DNA from: Leifsonia sp. PS1209
GTDB lineage: Bacteria; Actinomycetota; Actinomycetes; Actinomycetales; Microbacteriaceae
Direction: 5' to 3'
Length of the DNA: 64,000 nucleotides
Assembly (NCBI RefSeq): GCF_012317045.1
Contig: NZ_CP051154.1
Span: 186,001 to 250,000, forward strand
Below are positions 57,044-64,000 of the stretch, piece by piece (position 1 is the stretch's first letter; each line of letters begins with the position of its first letter). Made by a program: the position numbers and the translations under genes. The notes beneath the pieces were generated by a model, which made no database searches, was not told the DNA's origin, and worked only from the letters and a program-made list of their open reading frames with translations.

Positions 57044-60000
57044 GTGGACATGGTCAATCACACGGATGGCAACGAGACGCGCCCGTCGCAGATCGCGGGA
57101 GACGCGGTCGAGCTCGTGCGCACCTGGCTCGCCCAGAGCACCGCGACAGTCGACGGCGCCACGCCGAAGCAAGACCCGGCGGCCGAGCGTCTCGCCGGTG
57201 TGCTGAAAGACCCGAACGGGCTCGATTTCGCCGTGGGATTCGTGGACGGGGTCGCCCGGCCGCAAGACCTGTTCGTCGCCGGGTACAACCTGCAGAAGGT
57301 CGCCAAGAACATCCCGTCGTTCCTGCCCTGGTACATGCGGTTCGCCATCTGGCTCGGCGGCGTGTTCGGCCCCGTGCTGCCGTGGATCGTCATCCCGATC
57401 GCACGCCGGGTGCTGCGCGGGATGGTCGGCCACCTCGTCGTGGACGCGACGCCGGAGAAGCTCGGCCCCGCCATCGCGCACCTGCGCAACCCCGACGACC
57501 CGAACGGTCACGGCGCACGGCTCAACCTCAACCTGCTCGGCGAGGCCGTGCTCGGCGAGAAGGAGGCCGCGCGGCGACTGGAGGGCACGCGTGCGCTGCT
57601 CGCTCGCGACGATGTCGACTACGTGTCGATCAAGGTGTCGTCGATCGCGTCCCAGCTGTCGATGTGGTCGTTCGACGAGACGGTCGAGCGCGTCGTCGAG
57701 CGGCTCACGCCGCTGTACCAGCTGGCCGCGTCGTCGCCCACGCCGAAGTTCATCAACCTCGACATGGAGGAGTACCGCGACCTCAACCTGACGATGGCGG
57801 TCTTCACGGGCATCCTGAGCAAGCCGGAGTTCGTGAAGCTCGAAGCGGGCATCGTGCTGCAGGCCTACCTGCCGGATGCTCTGGATGCGCTGCAGACGCT
57901 CACCGAGTGGTCGAGCCAGCGCCGCGTGGTCGGCGGAGCGCCCATCAAGGTCCGCGTGGTCAAGGGTGCCAACCTGGCCATGGAGCGCGTGGACGCCGCC
58001 ATCCACGACTGGCCGCTGGCCACCTACGGCAGCAAGCAGGCAACGGACACCAACTACAAGCGGGTGCTCGACTGGGCGCTCACCCCGGAGCACACGGACG
58101 CGGTGAAGATCGGGGTCGCCGGTCACAACCTCTTCGATGTGGCATACGCGTGGCTGCTCGCCTCGCGCCGCGGGGTCACCGACGGCATCGACTTCGAGAT
58201 GCTGCTCGGCATGGCCACCGCCCAGGCCGAGGCGGTCAAGAAGACCGTCGGCAGCCTGCTCCTCTACACGCCGGTCGTAAACCCGAGCGAGTTCGACGTA
58301 GCCATCTCCTACCTGATCCGCCGGCTCGAAGAGAACGCGAGCCAGGAGAACTTCATGTCTGCGGTGTTCGAACTGGACTCCGATGCGGGACTATTCGAGC
58401 GGGAGAAGCAGCGCTTCCTCGCGTCGATCGCCGACCTCGAAGCCGACCAGCAGCCGTGGGGAGTGGCCCCGCTGCCGAACCGTCAGCAGGACCGCTCGCG
58501 CGAGTGGGACCAGGCGAGCGCGGACGAGTTCACGCGCCCGGCGGCGCCGGAGCCGGTCGCCGGCAGCGACGAGGGGCTGACGAGCGTGGTGCTCGGGCTG
58601 CGTCGCGGGTCGAGCGGGGACGGGATCGTCGCCGGCGAGCCTGTGACCGTCGAGGTGACCCGCGGGTTCCACAATGCGCCGGACACCGACCCGTCGCTGG
58701 CCGCGAACCGGTCGTGGGGCCGGAAGATCCTGGCCAGGTCGGCCGGCTCGTCGCTCGGCGTCGACACCATCGCGGCGGCAGCGGTCACCGACGCCGCCCA
58801 GCTGGAGACGCTCATCCAGACCGTCCGGATCAACGGAGAGGCCTGGGGCGCGCGCAGTGGCTTCGACCGCGCCGCGGTGCTCGACCGAGCGGGGATCGCC
58901 CTCGCGGCCAACCGCGACAGGCTCATCGAGGTCATGGCTGCCGAGACGGGCAAGACCATCGCCGAGGCCGATCCGGAGGTGAGCGAGGCCATCGACTTCG
59001 CCCACTACTACGCCAGCAGGGCGCGAGAGCTGGATGCCGTCCAGGGCGCGCGCTTCGTGCCGTCGAAGCTCACGGTGGTCACCCCGCCGTGGAACTTCCC
59101 CGTCGCCATCCCCGCCGGTTCCGTCCTGTCGGCGCTCGCCGCGGGAAGCGGCGTCATCATCAAGCCGGCTCCCCAGGCCAGGCGCTCGGGCGCCGTCATG
59201 GTCGAAGCGCTCTGGGAGGCGGGCATCCCGCGCGAACTGCTGGCGCTCGCCGACGTGGCCGAGAACGACCTGGGCCAGTCGCTCATCTCCGAACCCCGAG
59301 TGGATCGGGTGATCCTCACGGGTGCGTACGAGACGGCCAAGCTGTTCCGGTCGTGGCGGCCCGACCTGCCGCTGCTCGCGGAGACGAGCGGCAAGAACGC
59401 GATCATCGTCACGCCGAGCGCCGACTACGACCTCGCCGTCGCGGACATCGTGAAGAGCGCGTTCGGGCACGCCGGCCAGAAGTGCTCGGCGGCCAGCCTG
59501 GTCATCCTGGTCGGGTCCGTCGCGAACTCCGACCGGTTCCGTCACCAGCTGATCGACGCGACGACGAGCATGCGCGTCGGCTATCCGCAAGACCCGACGA
59601 GCCAGATGGGGCCGCTGATCGAGCCGGCCTCCGGCAAGCTGCTGCACGCGCTCACCACGCTCGGCGCCTCCGAGGAATGGCTGGTGAAGCCGAAGCAGCT
59701 GGACGAGACAGGGAAGCTGTGGTCGCCGGGCATCCGGGCCGGGGTGCAGCCGGGGTCGTACTTCCACCTGACCGAGTTCTTCGGTCCAGTGCTCGGGATC
59801 ATGACCGCAAAGAACCTCGACGAGGCCATCCGCTACCAGAACGCCATCGAATACGGGCTCACCGCGGGGTTGCACTCGCTCGACTCCGACGAGCTCACCG
59901 TCTGGCTCGACACCGTCGAAGCGGGAAACCTCTACGTCAACCGTGGGATCACCGGGGCCATCGTCCAGCGGCAGCCGTTCGGCGGGTGGAAGCGCTCGTC

Positions 60001-60694
60001 GGTCGGTGCAGGCACGAAGGCGGGCGGACCGAACTACCTGATCGGGCTCGGATCGTGGGTGCCGGACGCCGGCAACTCCAGCGCCAGCCTCCACTTGCGC
60101 GGGCTGGATAAGCGCGTGTCCGACCTCATCGAGTCCGGGCAATCGTCGATGGACTACGCGGCGTTCGACGTGGTGCGGCGGTCGGCACTCAGCGACGCCA
60201 TCGCGGCGGCGACGGAGTACCACACGGTCAAAGACGTGTCGGACATCAGGGTGGAGCGCAACCTGTTCCGCTACCGTCCGGTCCCGGTGACCATCCGGCT
60301 CTCGGAGGGCTCGGGGCTGCCCGAGCTGCTGCGGGTGATGGCGGCAGGAACGGTCGCCAACTCCCCGTTCACGGTGAGCACGGCTGTGAAACTGCCGCGG
60401 GCGATGCACCAGCTGCTGCGCGAGCGTGAGCTCGAGGTGGTCGTGGAGTCGGACGCCCACTGGCTGTCGCGCATCCGGTCGCACGCGACGTGGCCGCACC
60501 GCATTCGGCTGATCGGGGGCGACGCATCCGCCCTGGCCGCCGCGCTCGGCGGAAGTCCGGATGTGGCTGTCTACGCCAACGAGGTCACGCCGTCCGGACG
60601 CATCGAGGTGCTGCCGTTCCTGCACGAGCAGGCCATCTCGATCACCAACCACCGGTTCGGAAACCCCACGCAGCTTTCCGAAACAGTCATCTGA
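57044..60694 (+). CDS. putA: Bifunctional proline dehydrogenase / L-glutamate gamma-semialdehyde dehydrogenase
   Basis: Oxidises proline to glutamate, feeding electrons to the quinone pool. 1216 residues. The proline dehydrogenase barrel occupies roughly residues 60-470 (VSIKVSSIASQ, KFINLDMEEYRDL, KVRVVKGANLAMER and FEMLLGMA). The aldehyde dehydrogenase part follows, with catalytic Cys814 in GHAGQKCSAAS, AETSGKNAIIV and QPFGGWKRSSVG. About 150 further residues form a C-terminal domain. There is no ribbon-helix-helix DNA-binding domain at the N-terminus, so regulation must come from elsewhere. The GTG at 57044 is chosen because GAGGAA lies seven bases before it. Confidence 0.95.
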   Translation: MDMVNHTDGNETRPSQIAGDAVELVRTWLAQSTATVDGATPKQDPAAERLAGVLKDPNGLDFAVGFVDGVARPQDLFVAGYNLQKVAKNIPSFLPWYMRFAIWLGGVFGPVLPWIVIPIARRVLRGMVGHLVVDATPEKLGPAIAHLRNPDDPNGHGARLNLNLLGEAVLGEKEAARRLEGTRALLARDDVDYVSIKVSSIASQLSMWSFDETVERVVERLTPLYQLAASSPTPKFINLDMEEYRDLNLTMAVFTGILSKPEFVKLEAGIVLQAYLPDALDALQTLTEWSSQRRVVGGAPIKVRVVKGANLAMERVDAAIHDWPLATYGSKQATDTNYKRVLDWALTPEHTDAVKIGVAGHNLFDVAYAWLLASRRGVTDGIDFEMLLGMATAQAEAVKKTVGSLLLYTPVVNPSEFDVAISYLIRRLEENASQENFMSAVFELDSDAGLFEREKQRFLASIADLEADQQPWGVAPLPNRQQDRSREWDQASADEFTRPAAPEPVAGSDEGLTSVVLGLRRGSSGDGIVAGEPVTVEVTRGFHNAPDTDPSLAANRSWGRKILARSAGSSLGVDTIAAAAVTDAAQLETLIQTVRINGEAWGARSGFDRAAVLDRAGIALAANRDRLIEVMAAETGKTIAEADPEVSEAIDFAHYYASRARELDAVQGARFVPSKLTVVTPPWNFPVAIPAGSVLSALAAGSGVIIKPAPQARRSGAVMVEALWEAGIPRELLALADVAENDLGQSLISEPRVDRVILTGAYETAKLFRSWRPDLPLLAETSGKNAIIVTPSADYDLAVADIVKSAFGHAGQKCSAASLVILVGSVANSDRFRHQLIDATTSMRVGYPQDPTSQMGPLIEPASGKLLHALTTLGASEEWLVKPKQLDETGKLWSPGIRAGVQPGSYFHLTEFFGPVLGIMTAKNLDEAIRYQNAIEYGLTAGLHSLDSDELTVWLDTVEAGNLYVNRGITGAIVQRQPFGGWKRSSVGAGTKAGGPNYLIGLGSWVPDAGNSSASLHLRGLDKRVSDLIESGQSSMDYAAFDVVRRSALSDAIAAATEYHTVKDVSDIRVERNLFRYRPVPVTIRLSEGSGLPELLRVMAAGTVANSPFTVSTAVKLPRAMHQLLRERELEVVVESDAHWLSRIRSHATWPHRIRLIGGDASALAAALGGSPDVAVYANEVTPSGRIEVLPFLHEQAISITNHRFGNPTQLSETVI

Positions 60695-60711
60695 CAGGAG
60701 GCAGGCGCGCG

Positions 60712-60717
60712 TAGCCT
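60712..60717 (+). promoter_or_regulatory. Leaderless -10 for the aldo/keto reductase
   Basis: TAGCCT, six bases before the ATG at 60724 and 18 bases after the putA stop. Confidence 0.4.
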
Positions 60718-60723
60718 GACACC

Positions 60724-61551
60724 ATGACGACACCGACGCTCCCGCTCAACTCCGGAACCACCATCCCGCAGCTCGGCCTCGGCACGTGGCCCCTCGACGA
60801 CCAGGAGGTCGAACGCACGATCATCGAGGCGGCGGCCATCGGATACCGTCACATCGACACGGCGGTGAAGTACGGCAACGAGGTCGGCGTGGGGCTCGGC
60901 GTGAAGCACAGCGGCGTCGACAGGGACGAGCTGTTCGTGACGACGAAGCTCGACGGCACGTACCAGGGGGACGATCGCGCGCTGGACGGACTCGACGCGT
61001 CCCTCGCCCGGCTCGGGCTCGACTACGTGGACCTGCTGCTCATCCACTGGCCGCTGCCCGCCCGGGATGAGTACGTGTCGACCTGGGAGACGTTCATCCG
61101 GCTGCGGGAAGCAGGCAAGGCGCGCGCGATCGGCGTCTCCAACTTCAAGCCGGCGCACATCGACAGGCTGATCGCGGAGACCGGTGTCGTGCCCGCCGTG
61201 AACCAGATCCAGCTCAGCCCGGCCATCCAGCGGCGCGAGCAGCGGGCGTACGACAGCGAGCACGGCATCGTCACCGAATCGTGGAGCCCGCTCGGCGCGG
61301 GAGGCGACCTCCTGCGCTCGCCGGTGCTCACCGAAATCGCCGAGAAGCACGACAAGACGCCGGGACAGGTGGTGCTGCGCTGGCACATCCAGAACGGGCT
61401 CGTCGTGATCCCGAAATCCAGCAACGCACAGCGCCTCGCCGAGAACTTCGACGTGTTCGGGTTCGAACTGGACGCCGCCGACCTGGCCGGGATCGACACG
61501 CTCGACGAGGGTCCGGATGCGGGAGTCGACTCGGACCGCAGCGGGCACTGA
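60724..61551 (+). CDS. Aldo/keto reductase
   Basis: 275-residue NADPH-dependent carbonyl reductase of the 2,5-diketo-gluconate reductase type. The tetrad is visible: Asp and Tyr-equivalent region in GYRHIDTAVKYGNE, Lys in FVTTKLDG and His in LLIHWPLP; IPKSSNAQRLAENFDVF is the cofactor-binding end. The substrate is unknown. Confidence 0.93.
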   Translation: MTTPTLPLNSGTTIPQLGLGTWPLDDQEVERTIIEAAAIGYRHIDTAVKYGNEVGVGLGVKHSGVDRDELFVTTKLDGTYQGDDRALDGLDASLARLGLDYVDLLLIHWPLPARDEYVSTWETFIRLREAGKARAIGVSNFKPAHIDRLIAETGVVPAVNQIQLSPAIQRREQRAYDSEHGIVTESWSPLGAGGDLLRSPVLTEIAEKHDKTPGQVVLRWHIQNGLVVIPKSSNAQRLAENFDVFGFELDAADLAGIDTLDEGPDAGVDSDRSGH

Positions 61552-61592
61552 GGTCAGGGGCGCGGACCGAGGTAGACGGGCGAGACCTTCGG

Positions 61593-61997
61593 TCAGGGGC
61601 GCAGGCGCGACTCGAGGGCTGCTCGGGCGAGGGTGAGGGCTTCGTCCGCGGTGAGGCCCAGGTCGGCGGCGCGCTCGGCGAAGGCTGCGGCCGCGGTGGC
61701 GGCCTCGCGCTGGGTGGCGTCGGCGGCGGCGACGAACGTTCCTGCGCGGCCGCGGGTCTCCAGGACGCCGACGTGCTCCAGTTCGCGGTAGGCGCGAGCG
61801 ATGGTGTTCGGGGCGAGACCGAGGGAGTCCGCCAGCGCCCGTACCGGAGGGAGACGGGTGCCGACGGGAGCGTCGCCGGTGCTGACGGCGGCGAGGATGT
61901 GGGCCTTCAGCTGCTCGAACGGTGGGGTCGTCGCCGAGGCGTCGATGGGGGCGGACAGGAAGCCAGGGGCGCCGTTCGTGCCGGAGGATTCGCTCAC
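61593..61997 (-). CDS. GntR-family regulator, YtrA type
   Basis: 134 residues: a GntR winged helix (FEQLKAHILAAVSTGDAPVGTRLPPVRALADSLGLAPNTIARAYRELEHVGVLETRGRAGTFV) and a short C-terminal helical part of about 45 residues, as in YtrA-like regulators. YtrA regulators usually sit before ABC transporters; none is here. It follows the sensor kinase by 13 bases on the same strand. The GTG at 61997 has AAGGCGG upstream, part of a duplicated 14-mer. A 12-base repeat GGTCAGGGGCGC (61552 and 61591) flanks its 3' end. Confidence 0.88.
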   Translation of the reverse strand: MSESSGTNGAPGFLSAPIDASATTPPFEQLKAHILAAVSTGDAPVGTRLPPVRALADSLGLAPNTIARAYRELEHVGVLETRGRAGTFVAAADATQREAATAAAAFAERAADLGLTADEALTLARAALESRLRP

Positions 61998-62000
61998 AAC

Positions 62001-62028
62001 TGTTCCGCCTTCACTGTTCCGCCTTCAC
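62001..62028. repeat. 14-bp tandem duplication between kinase and gntR
   Basis: TGTTCCGCCTTCAC occurs twice head to tail (62001-62014 and 62015-62028). It spans the kinase stop codon and the presumed gntR ribosome site, and on the coding strand it duplicates GTGAAGGCGGAACA. Confidence 0.9.
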
Positions 62029-63549
62029 TGGTGAGGGTGCGCCGACGAGCGGGAGCACCACGGTGACGACGAGTCCGCCGCCTTCGGCGTTCGCCAGTAC
62101 GACGCTACCGCCCGCCGAGCCCGCCAGCGCGCCGACGATCGCGAGACCGAGCCCGCCGCCCGAGTGAGCGGTGCGGGCGCCGTCGGCCCGGGTGAAGCGG
62201 TCGAGAGCGACGGGGATGAAGTCCGCGGGCATCCCGGGGCCGGTGTCGCGGACCGTGAGGATGACCTCGGCATCGGTGGCCGTCAGCTCGGCGGTGACCG
62301 TCGCATCCCGGGGGGTGAGAGCGTCGGGGGTGGTGGGGTCGGGAGGGGTGGTGGCGCCTGTCTCGGGTTCCGTCGCCGCGTCGGCCGCCGCGTCACCCGC
62401 GCGCGCTGGCGCGTCACCCGCGCCCCCACTCGCACCCGCGATCGCGGTGATCGCGTTGCCGATCAGGTTGTCCAGGATGCGGCCGAAGTCGGTGGGGGAG
62501 AGGCCGACCAGGCCGTCGCCCGGTGGGGTCTTGCGCGGGTTGTAGTCGAAGTCGATCGAGATCGGCGGGGTGTTCTCTTCCGGGCTCGCGGCCAGGAGGC
62601 GGGCGCGGTCGATGGCGTCGGCCAGTTCGTCCGTGAGGGTGCGCCAGTCGGTGCGGCCGCTCGCCGGGCCCGCCTCGATGCGGGACAGTTCGAGCAGGTT
62701 GTTCGCCAGCTGGCCGAGGCGGAGGGCGGTGCTGCGGGAGGAGCGGATGTCCGCGAGCAGGGCCTCCGCGTCTCCGGCATCCAGCTCCGCGAGTTCCAGC
62801 TGGCCGCGGAGGACAGCAAGTGGCGTTCGCAGCTCGTGGCTGGCGTCGGACACCATCTGGCGTTCGCGTTCCGCCGACGCGCGCAGCCTGCGGATGAGTT
62901 CGTTGAGCGTCCCGGCGAGTTCGGCCAGCTCGTCGCGGGCGGGGTTCACCGTCAGCAGGCCCGTCGACTGCACGCCGGCGATGCGTTCCGCCTGCTCCCG
63001 CATCCGGCTCACCGGGCGCAGTGCTGCACGTGTCAGCAGCCAGGATGCCGCGCCGAAGCCGATCACCAGCAGCACGGCGCCGATCGCGAGGGCGCCGGTG
63101 AGCCTGTCCAGGATGAGGTCGGTGGTCTCGTTGTTGCGGGCGGCGACCACGTGCATCACGCCGTTCCTGGTGGAGACCGCGCGCACCAGCACCAGATACT
63201 GGTCGTCGCCGACTTTGACGCTCGCCGCCTGCTCGCCCAGCCGCAGCAGCCCGCCGATGTCGGCCTCCAGCGAGCCGGGGAGAGTGGATGCGAGCACCGC
63301 GCCCGACGCGTCGACGATCGCGAGCTCCTGGCCGCCGCCCGGCAGATCGAACGGGCCGGACGGGTTGTTGCCGAGAGCCGCGGCGGGCGCGGCGACGTCG
63401 TTGTCGAGGAGGGTGACCGTGGCGTTGTGCAGGATGGAGGCGACGCCGAAGCGCACCACCTCGACAGCGACCAGGCCGAACAGGGTCGCCACGATGAGAC
63501 TGCCGATGGTGATGCGGGCAGTGATCGAGAGGCGTCTGAGACGGTTCAT
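62011..63549 (-). CDS. Two-component sensor histidine kinase
   Basis: 512 residues. Helix at 12-40, extracytoplasmic sensor about 41-150, second helix 150-172, HAMP 173-225, HisKA with His238 in SDASHELRTPL, then the ATPase: N-box 357-370, D-box DTGPGM (435-440) and G-box GGGLGLAI (464-471). An unusual Ala/Thr/Pro-rich insertion at 373-417 lies between the N- and D-boxes. Partner of the OmpR-type regulator 72 bases upstream. The signal is unknown. Confidence 0.93.
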   Translation of the reverse strand: MNRLRRLSITARITIGSLIVATLFGLVAVEVVRFGVASILHNATVTLLDNDVAAPAAALGNNPSGPFDLPGGGQELAIVDASGAVLASTLPGSLEADIGGLLRLGEQAASVKVGDDQYLVLVRAVSTRNGVMHVVAARNNETTDLILDRLTGALAIGAVLLVIGFGAASWLLTRAALRPVSRMREQAERIAGVQSTGLLTVNPARDELAELAGTLNELIRRLRASAERERQMVSDASHELRTPLAVLRGQLELAELDAGDAEALLADIRSSRSTALRLGQLANNLLELSRIEAGPASGRTDWRTLTDELADAIDRARLLAASPEENTPPISIDFDYNPRKTPPGDGLVGLSPTDFGRILDNLIGNAITAIAGASGGAGDAPARAGDAAADAATEPETGATTPPDPTTPDALTPRDATVTAELTATDAEVILTVRDTGPGMPADFIPVALDRFTRADGARTAHSGGGLGLAIVGALAGSAGGSVVLANAEGGGLVVTVVLPLVGAPSPVKAEQ

Positions 63550-63621
63550 GGGCTGGTCACGCGCGATCCGCGCATCCGGAGCCGAAGCCGGAACCCGGAA
63601 CAGCGCTGACCGCCGCGCGCG

Positions 63622-64000
63622 TCACGGGGTCGGGACCTCGGCGTTCTTGGCGTCCAGCCGGTATCCGCGGCCGCGCTCGGTGACGATGGCGAGCCCGGCG
63701 CCGGCGAGTTCCAGCTTCTTGCGCAGGTAGGACACGTACTGGTCGATGACGTTCGTGCCGATGTTCTCCGTGGTGCCCCACACCGTCTCGAGGATGTCGG
63801 AGCGGGCGAGCGTCTTGTCCGGGTTCGTGGCGAACAGGCGCAGCAGCGTGAACTCGCGGCGGCTGAGCGGCATCTCGTGGCCGGACACCAGGGCGCGGTG
63901 CTCGTGGGAGTCGATGGTGAGGCGTCCGACCGTCACCTGGGGGCGCATCCCGGACGGCTCGCGCCGCAGCAGGGCGCGCACCCGCGCGGCGAGCTCGGCG
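63622..64000 (-). CDS. OmpR/PhoB-type response regulator, 5' end outside window
   Basis: C-terminal part of a response regulator. Visible are the end of the receiver (ELAARVRALLRRE) and the winged-helix DNA-binding domain (LSRREFTLLRLFATNPDKTLARSDILETVWG, VIDQYVSYLRKKLE, VTERGRGYRL). The frame is open to base 64000, so the receiver with its phosphorylatable Asp lies outside. Cognate regulator of the kinase downstream. Confidence 0.93.
   Translation of the reverse strand, partial: AELAARVRALLRREPSGMRPQVTVGRLTIDSHEHRALVSGHEMPLSRREFTLLRLFATNPDKTLARSDILETVWGTTENIGTNVIDQYVSYLRKKLELAGAGLAIVTERGRGYRLDAKNAEVPTP

Noticed and set aside
56197..60111. A 1304-codon plus-strand frame over lysR and putA
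   Set aside because: It is a shifted-frame shadow; putA has all its catalytic motifs in the other frame.

Overview
High-GC actinobacterial chromosome, most likely Microbacteriaceae close to Leifsonia. The evidence is the 16S sequence, an rRNA spacer without tRNA genes, the five-gene haem block, system II cytochrome c maturation, and many genes that appear to be transcribed without a leader. I saw no prophage, insertion sequence, CRISPR array or tRNA gene; almost everything looks like core chromosome.

Layout. 1-4778 (+): the haem operon hemH(partial)-hemC-hemD-hemB-hemL, with three stop/start overlaps. 4807-10634 (-): an alpha/beta hydrolase, a small hypothetical protein and a xylose-type ABC transporter (xylF, xylG, xylH), preceded by a ROK regulator. 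10758-21349: mixed housekeeping and metabolic genes, including two DUF1304 membrane proteins flanking an FAD monooxygenase, an LssY_C protein, a Na+/H+ antiporter, TrhO, a polyprenol-mannose synthase-like glycosyltransferase and a LysE exporter. 21386-25014 (+): the methylcitrate cluster prpD-prpB-prpC for propionyl-CoA. 25119-28505: thiolase, RadC and an archaeal-type AspRS whose 3' end overlaps radC. 28612-33406 (+): phosphatase-TlpA-CcdA-ResB-CcsB (cytochrome c maturation). 33547-39473 (+): a complete 16S-23S-5S operon with candidate promoters, boxA-like elements, long-range processing stems and a terminator.

39553-41886 (+), directly after the rRNA terminator, encodes a 777-residue protein with a repetitive Arg/Gly/Asp/Tyr-rich N-terminus, a helical core and a very acidic tail; it overlaps a HAD phosphatase gene. 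42888-50430 is the menaquinone region (menC, menB, menE, menA, menD) with small membrane proteins and a hot-dog thioesterase. 50574-55857 holds oxidoreductases, an AlkA-type glycosylase, an SRPBCC protein and an SdpI-like membrane protein. 55999-60694 is a LysR regulator divergent from the proline catabolic enzyme PutA, with a perfect 18-bp palindrome between them. 60724-64000 holds an aldo/keto reductase, a GntR regulator and a two-component system cut by the window end.

The common theme is respiratory metabolism: haem, cytochrome c assembly and menaquinone build the electron transport chain, while propionate, proline, xylose and beta-keto-thiolysis genes feed it. The least explained objects are the RG-repeat/acidic protein next to the rRNA operon, a one-base insertion in the 3' end of 16S rRNA, and long palindromes at convergent gene ends.
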